A stretch of DNA of 64,000 bases, taken from positions 1-64,000 of the forward strand of contig NZ_CADIKL010000005.1 of the NCBI RefSeq assembly GCF_902859945.1, read 5' to 3'. The position numbers were made by a program, and so were the translations under genes. Below the pieces are notes generated by a model that searched no databases, had not been told where the DNA came from, and saw only the letters and a program-made list of their open reading frames with translations. Each line of letters opens with the position of its first letter. Position 1 is the stretch's first letter. This stretch comes from Paraburkholderia caffeinitolerans. Its GTDB lineage: Bacteria > Pseudomonadota > Gammaproteobacteria > Burkholderiales > Burkholderiaceae. Below are positions 17,569 to 26,913 of this stretch, piece by piece.

Positions 17569-18645
17569 CTATCGCCCCGACGTCTCCCCGAGCAGATTTT
17601 CGGCGCGCAGTTGCGTGAGCAGCGTGCGCGCCTCTTCGACTGGCTCGCCCGTCATCGGATGGAAGACGAAACGCGGCGAGGTCGCCAACGTCGGATAGTG
17701 CTTGCGCGTGCTGCGCGAATACGCCGGATCGTAGTGCTCGGTCACGAGCGTCTCGGACAGCGCCGCGTGGTGGCCTTCTTCCAGCAGACGGCACCACGAC
17801 TCGATGCGCTCGCGCCCATGCAGCGGCGTGAGCTTCAACAATTGCTCGCGGAAATAGGTCTGGTCATTGAGCAGGTGGCCATACTCTTCGAGCAGCAGCG
17901 CCACGCGCTCCTTGAGCGCAACCTCGACCACGACGCACGTTGCCGCGTGGATGCCCTCTACCAGCGCGACAGGCAGCGTGATCGCGCCGATGCGCCGGCT
18001 TTCCGCTTCCACGAACACGGGCTGCGCGGGGTCGAGTGTGCGCAGTTGTTGCACCAGCGCCGTATCGAACGACTTTTGCGCAGGTTGCCCGCGCGCGGGC
18101 AACGCGCCGAGCAGCGAGCCGCGATGCGCGGCAAGCGCTTCGAGATCGAGCGTTTGCGCGCCGGCCTGGCCGAGCGCCTGTAACAGGCGCGTCTTGCCGC
18201 TGCCCGTGGGGCCGGCGAGCACGACGTAGCGCAACTGTCCGGGCAGCGTGCCGAGCGACTCGACCACGGCGTTCCGGTAGGTCTTGTAGCCGCCTTCGAG
18301 CTGCCGCGCACGCCAGCCGATCATGTTGAACATGGTCGTCATCGAGCCCGAGCGTTTGCCGCCGCGCCAGCAATAGACGAGCGGGCGCCAGTTGCGCGGA
18401 CGGTCGGCGAAAGTCGTGTCCAGATGCATGGCGATATTGCGCGCGGCGATCGCCGCGCCCACGCGGGTGGCGTCGAAGGGCGAGTTCTTGTACAGGGTGC
18501 CGACGATCACGCGCTCCTCGTTGCTGAGCACGGGAGCGTTGATCGCGCCGGGCACATGGTCCTCGGCGTATTCGAGCGGCGTTCTCACGTCGATGATCTC
18601 GTCGAACTCGCCCAGTTGGGAAAGGGTGGCGCGCTGGTGATTCAA
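17569..18645 (-). CDS. selU: tRNA 2-selenouridine synthase
   Basis: SelU (MnmH/YbbB, 358 residues) replaces sulfur of 2-thiouridine at wobble position 34 of some tRNAs by selenium, using selenophosphate and a geranylated intermediate. The N-terminal rhodanese domain (residues 1-130) carries the catalytic Cys92 in YCWRGGKRSG. The C-terminal P-loop domain has Walker A GPTGSGKT at residues 145-152 and the conserved EAESRRIG. All key residues are present, so an active enzyme is likely. It implies a selenophosphate synthetase elsewhere in the genome. It lies downstream of rng on the same strand, 183 bases away. Confidence 0.95.
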   Translation of the reverse strand: MNHQRATLSQLGEFDEIIDVRTPLEYAEDHVPGAINAPVLSNEERVIVGTLYKNSPFDATRVGAAIAARNIAMHLDTTFADRPRNWRPLVYCWRGGKRSGSMTTMFNMIGWRARQLEGGYKTYRNAVVESLGTLPGQLRYVVLAGPTGSGKTRLLQALGQAGAQTLDLEALAAHRGSLLGALPARGQPAQKSFDTALVQQLRTLDPAQPVFVEAESRRIGAITLPVALVEGIHAATCVVVEVALKERVALLLEEYGHLLNDQTYFREQLLKLTPLHGRERIESWCRLLEEGHHAALSETLVTEHYDPAYSRSTRKHYPTLATSPRFVFHPMTGEPVEEARTLLTQLRAENLLGETSGR

Positions 18646-18828
18646 CTGCGGTGCTCCGATGTGGCGGGCGGCGGCCGCGCGCCGGTGTCGCGCAGGGCTA
18701 ATAGCGAATGATATACGGTGCGGCGACCGCCGGCAGTGTAGGGGCAGGCGGGGCGGTGCCTGCGGGGATGGCGTTGCGGGTGCGCGCGTTCGACCATGCG
18801 CACTGATTCTGGCTGATCCAGCCGCCCC

Positions 18829-20298
18829 CTACATCAACACAATATCGTACTGCTCCTGGCTCAAATTCGACTCCACCTGCAACGACACCGGCTTGCCGAT
18901 GAAGTCGATCAGCATCGCGAGATGCTGCGATTCTTCTTCGAGAAACAGATCGATCACCTGCTGCGAAGCCACCACGCGAAACTCGCGCGGATTGAACTGG
19001 CGCGACTCACGCAGGATTTCGCGCAGCACGTCGTAGCACACGGTGCGCGAGGTCTTCACCTGCCCCTTGCCAAGACACGTGGGGCAGGGCTCGCACAGCA
19101 CATGCGCGAGCGATTCGCGCGTGCGCTTTCTCGTCATCTCCACGAGCCCGAGTTGCGAGAAGCCGTTCACGGTCACGCGCGTGCGGTCGCGCGAGAGCGC
19201 CTTCTTCAGCTCGCCGAGCACCTGGTCGCGGTGCTCGACGTTTTCCATGTCGATGAAGTCGATGATGATCACACCGCCCAGATTGCGCAGCCGCAACTGG
19301 CGCGCGATGGTGTGCGCCGCTTCGAGATTGGTCTTGAAGATCGTATCGTCGAAATTGCGCGCGCCCACGTAGCCGCCCGTGTTCACGTCGATGGTCGTCA
19401 TCGCTTCGGTCTGGTCGATCACGAGGTAGCCGCCCGACTTGAGGTCGACGCGCCGCGAGAGCGCGCGCTGGATCTCGGCCTCGATGTTGTAGAGGTCGAA
19501 CAGCGGCCGCTCGCCCGTGTAGTGATGCAGCTTCGCCAGCACGGCGGGCGTGAATTCGGCGGCGAATTCGGTGAGCTTCTGGAACGTTTCGCGCGAATCG
19601 ACCTGAATGCGCGAGGTCTCGTCGTTCACGAAATCGCGCAGCACGCGCTGCGCGAGATTGAGGTCTTGATAGAGCAGGCTCGTGGCCGGCATGCGCTGCG
19701 ACAGCGCGAGGATCGTCGCCCACGTCTTGCGCAGGTAGGCGACATCGGCGGCAAGCTCTTCGCTCGTGGCGTCCTCGGCGATGGTGCGCACGATATAGCC
19801 GCCTTTCTCGTCGGCGGGCAGCACGGCGGTCAGGCGCGCGCGCACGGCTTCGCGCTCCGCTTCGCTTTCGATCTTCTGCGAGATGCCGATGTGCGGCTCT
19901 TGCGGCAGATAGACGAGCGTGCGGCCCGCGATGCTCACCTGCGTCGAAAGACGCGCGCCCTTGGTGCCGATCGGATCCTTCACGACCTGGACCATCAGCG
20001 TTTGCCCTTCGAACACGGTCTTTTCGATGGGCTGATGATGCACGCTCGCATGCGCCTCGCCCGCGATGCGCGGATGCCAGATATCGGCAACGTGGAGGAA
20101 CGCCGCGCGCTCGAGGCCGATGTCGATGAACGCCGACTGCATGCCCGGCAGCACGCGCACGACCTTGCCGAGATAGACGTTGCCGACGCGCCCGCGCGAC
20201 AGCGTGCGTTCGACGTGAAGCTCCTGGACTGCACCTTGCTGGACCAGCGCAACACGCGTCTCCTGAGGCGTGACGTTGATCAGGATTTCTTCGTTCAT
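18829..20298 (-). CDS. rng: ribonuclease G
   Basis: RNase G is a 5'-end-sensing endoribonuclease that matures the 16S rRNA 5' end and degrades some mRNAs. The chosen ATG at 20298 gives 489 residues, the same length as the E. coli enzyme, beginning MNEEILINVTPQETRVALV. An S1 domain (about residues 35-125) is followed by the RNase H-like/DNase I-like core with DVNTGGYVG and IIIDFIDM catalytic-acid regions, and the zinc-link motif CEPCPTCLGKG. In-frame sequence continues upstream, but this overlaps maf and is rejected. It is the last gene of the hemF-to-rng run, 8 bases from maf. Confidence 0.96.
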   Translation of the reverse strand: MNEEILINVTPQETRVALVQQGAVQELHVERTLSRGRVGNVYLGKVVRVLPGMQSAFIDIGLERAAFLHVADIWHPRIAGEAHASVHHQPIEKTVFEGQTLMVQVVKDPIGTKGARLSTQVSIAGRTLVYLPQEPHIGISQKIESEAEREAVRARLTAVLPADEKGGYIVRTIAEDATSEELAADVAYLRKTWATILALSQRMPATSLLYQDLNLAQRVLRDFVNDETSRIQVDSRETFQKLTEFAAEFTPAVLAKLHHYTGERPLFDLYNIEAEIQRALSRRVDLKSGGYLVIDQTEAMTTIDVNTGGYVGARNFDDTIFKTNLEAAHTIARQLRLRNLGGVIIIDFIDMENVEHRDQVLGELKKALSRDRTRVTVNGFSQLGLVEMTRKRTRESLAHVLCEPCPTCLGKGQVKTSRTVCYDVLREILRESRQFNPREFRVVASQQVIDLFLEEESQHLAMLIDFIGKPVSLQVESNLSQEQYDIVLM

Positions 20299-20306
20299 GA
20301 TTGCTT

Positions 20307-20930
20307 TTAGAAGTCGATGCCGGCGGCGCGCAAGAGGGCGGCCGTTTCGAAAAGTGGCAAACCCATGATACCCGAATAGGACCCGTCGATTCGCTCGATG
20401 AACTCGGCGGCGCGCCCCTGGATGCCGTATGCGCCGGCCTTGCCGAAGGGCTCGCCGCTCGCGACGTAGCGTGCCAGCCCGGCGGGCAGCGCGGAGGCGA
20501 AGCGCACGTGCGAGCGCGAGAGTGCGAGCGGCAGGCACACGCCTTCCGCGTTGACCACGGCCACGGCGGTCAGCACTTCGTGTTCGCGGCCGGCGAGCCG
20601 TTCGAGCATCGCGTAGGCATCGGCCGCGTCGTGCGGCTTGCCGAGGATATGGCCGTCGATGCTCACCGTGGTGTCGGCCGTGAGGATCGGCGCATGCGCG
20701 TGGGCGCCTGCAACGAGCCGGGCGCGCGCGGCATCGGCTTTGGCGGCGCACACGCGCTCGACGTAGACGTCGGCGGATTCGCCTGGCAGCACGGCTTCGA
20801 GCGATTCGGCGTCTTCGTCGGGGCGCGGAAGCAGCAGTTCGAAGCGCACGCCGAGTTGCTGCAGCAGTTCCTGGCGGCGCGGGCTCTGCGAGGCGAGATA
20901 GACGAACGGATAGGGCGCGGTAGTGGTCAT
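20307..20930 (-). CDS. maf: Maf-family nucleotide pyrophosphatase
   Basis: This 207-residue house-cleaning enzyme hydrolyses non-canonical or canonical nucleoside triphosphates to monophosphates and pyrophosphate. The family signature [11 protein letters not shown] opens the protein, TADTTVS holds the acidic catalytic region, and [14 protein letters not shown] and [11 protein letters not shown] complete it. Among the E. coli paralogues it is closer in look to YhdE (dTTP/UTP pyrophosphatase). It sits between rlmH and rng, a conserved order in this group. Four 10-bp tandem repeats lie just upstream. Confidence 0.93.
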   Translation of the reverse strand: MTTTAPYPFVYLASQSPRRQELLQQLGVRFELLLPRPDEDAESLEAVLPGESADVYVERVCAAKADAARARLVAGAHAHAPILTADTTVSIDGHILGKPHDAADAYAMLERLAGREHEVLTAVAVVNAEGVCLPLALSRSHVRFASALPAGLARYVASGEPFGKAGAYGIQGRAAEFIERIDGSYSGIMGLPLFETAALLRAAGIDF

Positions 20931-20970
20931 CGGGGCGTTTTTACGTCTTGATGAGGCGGGGATCGGGCTC

Positions 20971-21010
20971 AGGCGGATTCACACGGATTCACGCGGATTC
21001 ACGCGGTTTC
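20971..21010 (-). repeat. four tandem 10-bp repeats
   Basis: Four head-to-tail decamers with the core CGGATTC (AGGCGGATTC, ACACGGATTC, ACGCGGATTC, ACGCGGTTTC) lie in the gap between rlmH and maf. The unit equals about one DNA helical turn. Confidence 0.92.
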
Positions 21011-21081
21011 GCACCTGAGAGGGCCGCCGTGGCGCGTGGATCTCGTGGCGCACACGCCGGCGGGCGTTATGCGCGAGCGCT

Positions 21082-21552
21082 TCAAACGCGATGATAGGGG
21101 TGATTCTGCGTGATGGTCCACGCGCGGTAAAGTTGCTCGGCCAGCAGCACGCGCACCATCGCGTGGGGCAGCGTGAGGGAGGACAGGCGCAGCAGCGTGT
21201 CGGCGCGCGCCTTGATCTGCGGATCGAGCCCGTCCGCTCCGCCGATCAGGAACGCCACGTCGCGCCCGTCCTGCTGCCATCCGGGCAGCGCCTGGGCGAG
21301 CTGCATGGTGGTCCAGTCGCGGCCGCGTTCGTCGAGCGCCACGATGCGCGCGTTCTTCGGCAACGCGGCTTCGATGCGCGTGCGCTCGGCGGCCATCACG
21401 CTTTCGGCTGAACGCCCCGACGAGCGCTGCTCGGGCTTCACCTCGCGCAACTCGATGCGCAACTCGGGCGGCATGCGCTTCGTGTATTCCTCGAAGCCTT
21501 CTGCTATCCAGTCCGGCATCTTGTGCCCTACGGCGACGATATGCAGTTTCAT
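21082..21552 (-). CDS. rlmH: 23S rRNA (pseudouridine(1915)-N3)-methyltransferase
   Basis: RlmH (156 residues) is a homodimeric SPOUT methyltransferase that methylates pseudouridine 1915 in helix 69 of assembled 70S ribosomes, using SAM. It begins [16 protein letters not shown]. The SAM-binding trefoil-knot motifs [11 protein letters not shown] and [17 protein letters not shown] are intact, and the C-terminus NHPYHR is typical. It lies between rsfS and maf, and rsfS also acts on the ribosome. Confidence 0.96.
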   Translation of the reverse strand: MKLHIVAVGHKMPDWIAEGFEEYTKRMPPELRIELREVKPEQRSSGRSAESVMAAERTRIEAALPKNARIVALDERGRDWTTMQLAQALPGWQQDGRDVAFLIGGADGLDPQIKARADTLLRLSSLTLPHAMVRVLLAEQLYRAWTITQNHPYHRV

Positions 21553-21665
21553 GGTGCTAAACGAATGCGGGTGACGCGCTTGTGAGTTCGCTGCGTGCTC
21601 AACGTGTTCATAACGAGCTCGTCAACGAGTTCAGCGTGCGCGTTCACTTCGCGTGGATGGCGGAA

Positions 21666-22133
21666 TTACTTCGCGCTGCGACGCGATGCGGCCTTGCGTG
21701 CGGGCTTCTTCACGGCGGGCAGGTCGATTTCTTCGTCGTCTTCGCCGTCGATCGGCTCGCTCGGACGCGCGCCGGTGAAGCCCGTGTTGGCCGCGAGCTT
21801 CACGCGCACCGGCTTGTCGCCCCAGATTTCCTCGAGGTTGTAGTACTGGCGCAGCGCGGGCTGCAGGATATGGACGACCGCGTCGCCGCAATCCACCAGC
21901 ACCCATTCGCCGATGTCCTCGCCTTCAGTGCTGATGATGTCGCCGCCGGCTTCCTTGACCTTCTCGCGCACGCTGTTGGCGAGCGCCTTGGTCTGGCGGT
22001 TCGAGGTGCCGCTCGCGACGATTACGCGATCGAACAGCTCGGTCAGATGGCTCGTGTTGAAGATGCGAATGTCTTGTGCCTTGACGTCTTCGAGACCGTC
22101 GACGATGGCGCGTTGAAGTTTGCGGATGTCCAT
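21666..22133 (-). CDS. rsfS: ribosomal silencing factor
   Basis: RsfS (Iojap family) binds L14 of the large subunit and blocks subunit joining during slow growth. The ATG at 22133 gives MDIRKLQRAIVDGLEDVKAQ, the standard N-terminus, and 155 residues. The core includes FDRVIVASGTSNRQ, GEDIGEWVLVDCGDAVVHI and LEEIWGD. The C-terminal 35 residues are an acidic then basic tail (DGEDDEEIDLP, then KKPARKAASRRSAK), longer than in E. coli. It is placed directly after nadD, a very conserved pair. Confidence 0.94.
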   Translation of the reverse strand: MDIRKLQRAIVDGLEDVKAQDIRIFNTSHLTELFDRVIVASGTSNRQTKALANSVREKVKEAGGDIISTEGEDIGEWVLVDCGDAVVHILQPALRQYYNLEEIWGDKPVRVKLAANTGFTGARPSEPIDGEDDEEIDLPAVKKPARKAASRRSAK

Positions 22134-22144
22134 ATTTACCCGTG

Positions 22145-22927
22145 TTACCTGTACAAATGATGTTGAAGGATATAGTCCCACACTGCCGTGGGGACCTTGT
22201 CGGCGGCGCTGCCGCCGTGTGGTTCAGTCGTTGTGTGCGCGGCCGGCGCCGCTGCCCGTGCCGCCTGGGTTGTCTGCGCCGCCACGCGCGCGCCCAGTTC
22301 GCGCCGGATTTCGGTGGCCGAAATATCGAGCGCAAGCGCTTCGTCGATCAGCAGGTGCCCGCAGCGCGTGGCCGCGAGCGTAGCGGCGCTGGCGCGCCGC
22401 GCGGCCACTTCCGCCGACACGGCGTCTGGCAGCGCCGTGAAATCGAAGCCAGGCCGGCTCGCCACGCCCAGATGCGCGAGCGCGAACAACTCGCGCCAGG
22501 CGTGCCACGAATCGAGATGCAGCAGCTGATCGGCGCCCATCAGCAGCGTGAGCGCCGCCTGCGCGTTGCTTTCGCTGCGTGCGCGCCAGCGGCGCAGCGT
22601 TTCCACCGTATAGGTGGGGCCGTTGTGCTCGATTTCGTCGGTGTCGACGCTCACCGTCACGCCCGGCAGCACGAGCGAGGCCGCAGCCGCGCGCGTCATC
22701 GCAAGGCGATGTTCCACGGCGCTGACTTCGGGCTTCTGCCAGGGCTGGCCCGCGGGCAAAAGGATCAGCTCGGTCAGGCCGAGCACGCGCGCGAAATGGC
22801 GCGCGAGCGCGAGATGGCCCTCGTGAATCGGATCGAAGGTGCCACCGAGCAGGCCCACGCGGCGCGCAAGCGCCGCAGGAGGCGCGCCGGCTGGCGCACT
22901 CGCGGTGGCGGTCAAGTCTTGCGTCAC
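22145..22927 (-). CDS. nadD: nicotinate-nucleotide adenylyltransferase
   Basis: NadD converts nicotinate mononucleotide and ATP to deamido-NAD and pyrophosphate, the penultimate NAD synthesis step. The 260-residue protein has the nucleotidyltransferase motif [15 protein letters not shown] near residue 25, [25 protein letters not shown], and the ISATEIR motif near the C-terminus. An insert of about 30 Ala/Thr/His-rich residues separates ISATEIR from the final [11 protein letters not shown]. It starts 4 bases after the hemF stop, suggesting translational coupling. Confidence 0.95.
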   Translation of the reverse strand: MTQDLTATASAPAGAPPAALARRVGLLGGTFDPIHEGHLALARHFARVLGLTELILLPAGQPWQKPEVSAVEHRLAMTRAAAASLVLPGVTVSVDTDEIEHNGPTYTVETLRRWRARSESNAQAALTLLMGADQLLHLDSWHAWRELFALAHLGVASRPGFDFTALPDAVSAEVAARRASAATLAATRCGHLLIDEALALDISATEIRRELGARVAAQTTQAARAAAPAAHTTTEPHGGSAADKVPTAVWDYILQHHLYR

Positions 22928-22931
22928 GGCG

Positions 22932-23906
22932 TCAGATCCAGTCGCGCACCGGCAGGAAGTCGGTGTACAGGCGTGCTTCGGGCGTGCCTGGTTGCGGCTG
23001 CCAGTCGTAGCGCCAGTTCGCGGATGGCGGCATCGACATCAGGATCGACTCGCTGCGACCGCCGCTTTGCAGGCCGAAGTGCGTGCCGCGATCCCAGACC
23101 AGATTGAACTCGACGTAGCGGCCGCGCCGGTATGCCTGGAATTCGCGCTCGGCTTCGCCATAAGGCGTGGCGCGGCGCTTTTCGATGATCGGCAGATACG
23201 CCTTCAGGAAGCCGTCGCCTACGCTCTTGAGCATCGCGAACGCCTGGTCGAAGCCGCCTTCGGCGTAGTCGTCGAAGAAGATGCCGCCGATGCCGCGCGC
23301 TTCGTTGCGGTGCTTGAGGAAGAAGTACTCATCGCACCAGCGCTTGAAGCGCGGGTAGAGATCCGTGCCGTAAGGCGCGAGCGCGTCGTGGCAGACGCGG
23401 TGGAAATGCTGCGCGTCTTCCTCGAAGCCGTAATAGGGCGTGAGGTCCATGCCGCCGCCAAACCAGAACACCGGCGCTTCGCCCGCTTTGGTGGCGAGCA
23501 GCATGCGCACGTTCATGTGGACGGTCGGGCAGTACGGATTGCGCGGATGCAGCACGAGCGAGACGCCCATCGCCTCGAAGCCGCGTCCGTTGAGTTCGGG
23601 GCGGGCGGCCGTGGCCGAGGGCGGCAGGGCGTCGCCCGAGACGTCGGAAAAGCCGATGCCCCCGCGCTCGAAGAACTGGCCGCCTTCGAGAATGCGTGTG
23701 CAGCCGCCGCCGCGCAGCTTCTCGCCGGGTTCGCGCTGCCACGCGTCGGTCGCGAAGGGCGTGCCGTCGAACGCGCCGAGCGTGTCGGCGATCCGCGTCT
23801 GCAGGCCCGCGAGCCAGGCGCGTACGGCGGCGCTGTCATGGGTTGCGCCAGCGGTTGTGCCTGCGGGCGCTACGGGGGTCGGGCCGTTTTGAGTCGGTTC
23901 GGTCAT
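22932..23906 (-). CDS. hemF: oxygen-dependent coproporphyrinogen III oxidase
   Basis: HemF oxidatively decarboxylates coproporphyrinogen III to protoporphyrinogen IX with O2 during haem synthesis. It is a soluble homodimer. The 324-residue sequence contains [19 protein letters not shown], the strongly conserved [18 protein letters not shown], and [19 protein letters not shown]. The first 25 residues are a variable polar extension. It heads the hemF-nadD-rsfS-rlmH-maf-rng run. Its presence fits an aerobic lifestyle. Confidence 0.97.
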   Translation of the reverse strand: MTEPTQNGPTPVAPAGTTAGATHDSAAVRAWLAGLQTRIADTLGAFDGTPFATDAWQREPGEKLRGGGCTRILEGGQFFERGGIGFSDVSGDALPPSATAARPELNGRGFEAMGVSLVLHPRNPYCPTVHMNVRMLLATKAGEAPVFWFGGGMDLTPYYGFEEDAQHFHRVCHDALAPYGTDLYPRFKRWCDEYFFLKHRNEARGIGGIFFDDYAEGGFDQAFAMLKSVGDGFLKAYLPIIEKRRATPYGEAEREFQAYRRGRYVEFNLVWDRGTHFGLQSGGRSESILMSMPPSANWRYDWQPQPGTPEARLYTDFLPVRDWI

Positions 23907-24268
23907 CGGTGGGGCGGGCGAGGCGGCGGGGCCGGCACTGCGCCAGGATTGGGTTCGGAATCGGGGTGCGGGTCGCGCGGCGCGGCCGCTAGCGGCAAGC
24001 TTACGCCGTTCGGCGCGGCTTCGCGGTTATGCCGCCCATGCGGCGGCCGCCTGTTGCGCTGCTTATATTGTGCTGCTTCGGGCCGCGCTCGCCTTGCCTG
24101 TGCGGCGGACGAGGACTGGCCCGCGCGCGGTCGCCGGCCGGCGTGCGCTTGGCAATTTTGCGGCGCACCATGGCGAGCGCGCCGCCAGGCGGCGAAGCGC
24201 CCGCCACGGATGGCCGGCCCACAACAGGCCGGGCATGTGTGGCGCGCGCCTTTCCTGCGCGCGAGGCG
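23907..24268. other. intergenic region between purD and hemF
   Basis: No gene is supported in these 362 bases, which separate two minus-strand genes. The only notable feature is an AT-rich step around 24059-24072 (GCTTATATTGTGC) in a very GC-rich context. On the minus strand it reads CAATATAAG and could serve as a -10 for hemF, without a visible -35. Confidence 0.35.
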
Positions 24269-25543
24269 TTACTGCTTGCGCCCTGCGGCGCGATAGCCGA
24301 TGTCGTTGCGATACTGCATGCCGTCGAACGAGATGCGGTTCACGGTTTCGTAAGCCACCTTTTGTGCGCTGCGAACGGAATCGGCGAGGCCCACCACGCA
24401 CAGCACGCGGCCGCCCGAGGTCACGAGCTTGCCGTCCGCGAACTGCGTGCCCGCGTGGAACGTGACCGACGCATCGGTTTCGGCGGGAATGTCGTTGATG
24501 CGGTCGCCCTTGCGCGGCGTATCGGGGTAGTTGTGCGCGGCCAGCACCACGCCGAGCGCGGTGCGACGGTCCCATTCGAGCTCGACCTGGTCGAGCGAGC
24601 CGGCGATCGCATGCTCCACCACCTTCGAGAAGTCGCCCTTCAGGCGCGCCATGATCGGCTGCGTTTCCGGGTCGCCCATGCGGCAGTTGAATTCGAGCGT
24701 CTTCGGGTTGCCCTGCGCGTCGATCATCAGGCCGGCGTAGAGGAAGCCCGTGTAGCGGATGCCTTCCTTCTCCATGCCCGCCACGGTCGGCAGGATGATT
24801 TCGCGCATCACGCGCGCGTGCAGTTGCGGCGTGACGATGGGCGCGGGCGAGTAGGCGCCCATGCCGCCCGTGTTCGGGCCCTGGTCGCCGTCCTGCAGGC
24901 GCTTGTGGTCCTGGCTCGACGCGAGCGCGAGCACGTGCTTGCCGTCGACCATGACGATGAAGCTCGCTTCCTCGCCCGCGAGGAATTCCTCGATCACCAC
25001 GCGCGCGCCGGCGTCGCCGAGCTTGTTGTCGGCGAGCATCATGTCGATGGCCTGATGCGCTTCTTCGAGCGACATCGCCACCACCACGCCCTTGCCCGCG
25101 GCAAGGCCGTCGGCCTTGATCACGATGGGCGCGCCGTTTTTCTCGACGTAAGCGTGCGCGGCCGTCGCGTCCGAGAAGGTTTCATAGGCGGCCGTGGGGA
25201 TGTTGTGGCGCTTCATGAACGCCTTGGCGAAGTCTTTCGAGCTTTCGAGTTGCGCGGCTTCCTTGGTGGGGCCGAACACCTTCAGGCCGCGCTGGCGGAA
25301 CACGTTGACGATGCCGGCCGCGAGCGGCGCTTCAGGGCCGACCACGGTGAGGGCGACCTGTTCGCGCTCGGCGAAATCGGCGAGCTCGTTGATGTCCGTG
25401 ATGTCGACGTTGGCGAGCCGCTCGTCCTGCGCGGTGCCGCCGTTGCCCGGTGCGACGTAGACGAGTTGGGTGCGCGGCGACTGCGCTAGCTTCCACGCCA
25501 GCGCATGTTCGCGGCCGCCAGAACCGACGACGAGTAACTTCAT
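24269..25543 (-). CDS. purD: phosphoribosylamine-glycine ligase
   Basis: PurD joins phosphoribosylamine and glycine with ATP to give GAR, the second purine step and the substrate of PurT encoded earlier in this window. The ATG at 25543 yields 424 residues starting MKLLVVGSGGREHALAWKL. The ATP-grasp domain has IKADGLAAGKGVVVA, and the metal site lies in LEFNCRMGDPETQP. The in-frame upstream extension has no family match and is rejected. Confidence 0.97.
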   Translation of the reverse strand: MKLLVVGSGGREHALAWKLAQSPRTQLVYVAPGNGGTAQDERLANVDITDINELADFAEREQVALTVVGPEAPLAAGIVNVFRQRGLKVFGPTKEAAQLESSKDFAKAFMKRHNIPTAAYETFSDATAAHAYVEKNGAPIVIKADGLAAGKGVVVAMSLEEAHQAIDMMLADNKLGDAGARVVIEEFLAGEEASFIVMVDGKHVLALASSQDHKRLQDGDQGPNTGGMGAYSPAPIVTPQLHARVMREIILPTVAGMEKEGIRYTGFLYAGLMIDAQGNPKTLEFNCRMGDPETQPIMARLKGDFSKVVEHAIAGSLDQVELEWDRRTALGVVLAAHNYPDTPRKGDRINDIPAETDASVTFHAGTQFADGKLVTSGGRVLCVVGLADSVRSAQKVAYETVNRISFDGMQYRNDIGYRAAGRKQ

Positions 25544-25578
25544 GTAAATCCCCGAAAGACCAGAACCAGAAACAGTTG

Positions 25579-25604
25579 CGGCCGGCGCGTCAATGCGCCG
25601 GCCG
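25579..25604. terminator. stem-loop between yebC and purD
   Basis: A 10-bp perfect stem (CGGCCGGCGC/GCGCCGGCCG) closes a 6-base loop. On the minus strand it lies 108 bases after yebC. No long T-tract is present, so it may be a weak terminator or an mRNA end structure. Confidence 0.4.
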
Positions 25605-25613
25605 TGAAAGCGT

Positions 25614-25642
25614 GGGCGGCGAACCGCAGGGCGGCGAACCGC
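25614..25642. repeat. 14-bp direct repeat pair
   Basis: GGGCGGCGAACCGC occurs twice with one base between copies, in the gap between yebC and purD. Not part of a gene. Confidence 0.85.
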
Positions 25643-25711
25643 GGCGCGACTCAAGCTCGCCCGAGCGTGGCGCGGCCGGTCAGCCGCAGCGCCCGCTCGC
25701 GCCGAAGCGGC

Positions 25712-26440
25712 TTATTCCTCGTCGATCGACGCGTTGGTGTACACCTCCTGGACGTCGTCCAGGTTTTCGAGCGCGTCGAGCAGCTTTTGCATCTTCACCG
25801 CGTCGTCGCCCGTGAACTCGACTTCGGTTTGCGGCTTCATCGTGACTTCGGCCATTTCGGCCTTGAAGCCCGCGCCTTCGAGCGCGTCCTTCACCTTCTG
25901 GAAGTCGTTGGGCGGGCAGATCACCTCGATGCTGCCGTCGTCGTTCGTGACGACGTCGTCGGCGCCCGCTTCGAGCGCAGCGTCCATCAGCTTGTCTTCG
26001 GGCGTGCCCGGCGCGAACAGGAACTGGCCGACGTGATCGAACATGAACGACACCGAGCCGTCCGTGCCCATGTTGCCGCCGAACTTCGAGAACGCGTGGC
26101 GCACTTCCGCGACGGTGCGGGTGCGGTTGTCGGTCATGGTGTCGACGATCACGGCCGCGCCGCCGATGCCGTAGCCTTCGTAGCGGATTTCCTCGTAGTT
26201 CGCGCCGTCGACGCCACCCACGCCGCGCTGGATCGCGCGGTTGATGTTGTCCTTGGGCATGTTGGCGTCGTAGGCCTTGTCCACGGCCAGGCGCAGGCGC
26301 GGGTTCGTGTCGACCTCGCCGCCACCCATGCGCGCCGCAACCTGGATTTCCTTGATGAGCCGCGTCCAGACCTTGCCGCGCTTCGCGTCAGCAGCCGCCT
26401 TCTTGTGCTTGATGTTGGCCCATTTCGAATGACCCGCCAT
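25712..26440 (-). CDS. YebC/PmpR-family protein
   Basis: This 242-residue cytosolic protein starts [18 protein letters not shown] at ATG 26440, preceded by GAGAAAGG as ribosome-binding site. The highly conserved segments [20 protein letters not shown] and [20 protein letters not shown] identify the family. YebC proteins were long annotated as transcription regulators; newer work on related proteins shows a ribosome-associated role in relieving stalling at proline-rich stretches. Which applies here cannot be told from sequence. Confidence 0.94.
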   Translation of the reverse strand: MAGHSKWANIKHKKAAADAKRGKVWTRLIKEIQVAARMGGGEVDTNPRLRLAVDKAYDANMPKDNINRAIQRGVGGVDGANYEEIRYEGYGIGGAAVIVDTMTDNRTRTVAEVRHAFSKFGGNMGTDGSVSFMFDHVGQFLFAPGTPEDKLMDAALEAGADDVVTNDDGSIEVICPPNDFQKVKDALEGAGFKAEMAEVTMKPQTEVEFTGDDAVKMQKLLDALENLDDVQEVYTNASIDEE

Positions 26441-26479
26441 ACCTTTCTCCGTCGCACGCTTCACGCGTGCATGGTGCAG

Positions 26480-26507
26480 TTGTCGTTACCGCAGTTTTCA
26501 ATACGAT
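26480..26507 (+). promoter_or_regulatory. plus-strand promoter candidate in yebC-upp gap
   Basis: TTGTCG (4 of 6 to the -35 consensus), a 16-base spacer and TACGAT (4 of 6 to -10) are aligned on the plus strand, where no protein gene follows. Confidence 0.25.
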
Positions 26508-26584
26508 GCCGGGGCCGGCGTGGCGCGCTCGTGTATGCGCGGCCGATGCTTCCGTGCCGGTGTGCCCATCCGTGAGTGTCTGTC

Positions 26585-26612
26585 TGCCCGCAGCCGGTCG
26601 CCCGCAGCCGGT
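26585..26612. repeat. tandem 14-bp repeat
   Basis: CCCGCAGCCGGTCG is present twice, exactly adjacent, in the yebC-upp gap. Confidence 0.9.
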
Positions 26613-26751
26613 CGTCCGTGGCCAGTTTTCGCCCGGCAGGCGCTCGCGCGTGCGGCCGGGCTTGCCGGTGGCGCTTCGTGCGGGACGCGCGCCGAGGACG
26701 CGTCGGCGCATTGGGGCGCGCTTCGCGAAGTCCTGGGGACTCGTGGGGACA

Positions 26752-26785
26752 GTCAGGCAGACCCGGTCGACCCGGTCAGGCAGAC
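26752..26785. repeat. nested direct repeats (11 bp flanking tandem 9 bp)
   Basis: GTCAGGCAGAC occurs at both ends. Between and overlapping them, GACCCGGTC is tandemly duplicated. The arrangement resembles a small duplication product. Confidence 0.85.
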
Positions 26786-26828
26786 GTGAATTTTATCACG
26801 CCGGGCTCGCTCGGCCTCCCCCCTCGAC

Positions 26829-26858
26829 GCCCCGGATGCGCCGGGGCGGGGATTTTTT
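26829..26858 (+). terminator. plus-strand intrinsic terminator
   Basis: A 7-bp GCCCCGG/CCGGGGC stem with a 5-base loop is followed within five bases by a T6 run. The polarity is plus strand, opposite to both flanking genes, so it would end an antisense or unannotated transcript. Confidence 0.6.
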
Positions 26859-26913
26859 CGGGTGCGCGAACCGCAGCGAAGCGAGGCGGCCGGGGCGCCG
26901 CCCCAGGGCGGCA

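Larger units (their letters stand above)
26441..26913. other. repeat-rich intergenic region between yebC and upp
   Basis: This 473-base gap separates two minus-strand genes yet carries plus-strand signals: a promoter-like pair near its left end and a hairpin with T6 tail near its right end. It also contains two sets of short direct repeats. No open frame in it resembles a protein family. It is a candidate locus for a small RNA. Confidence 0.45.
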
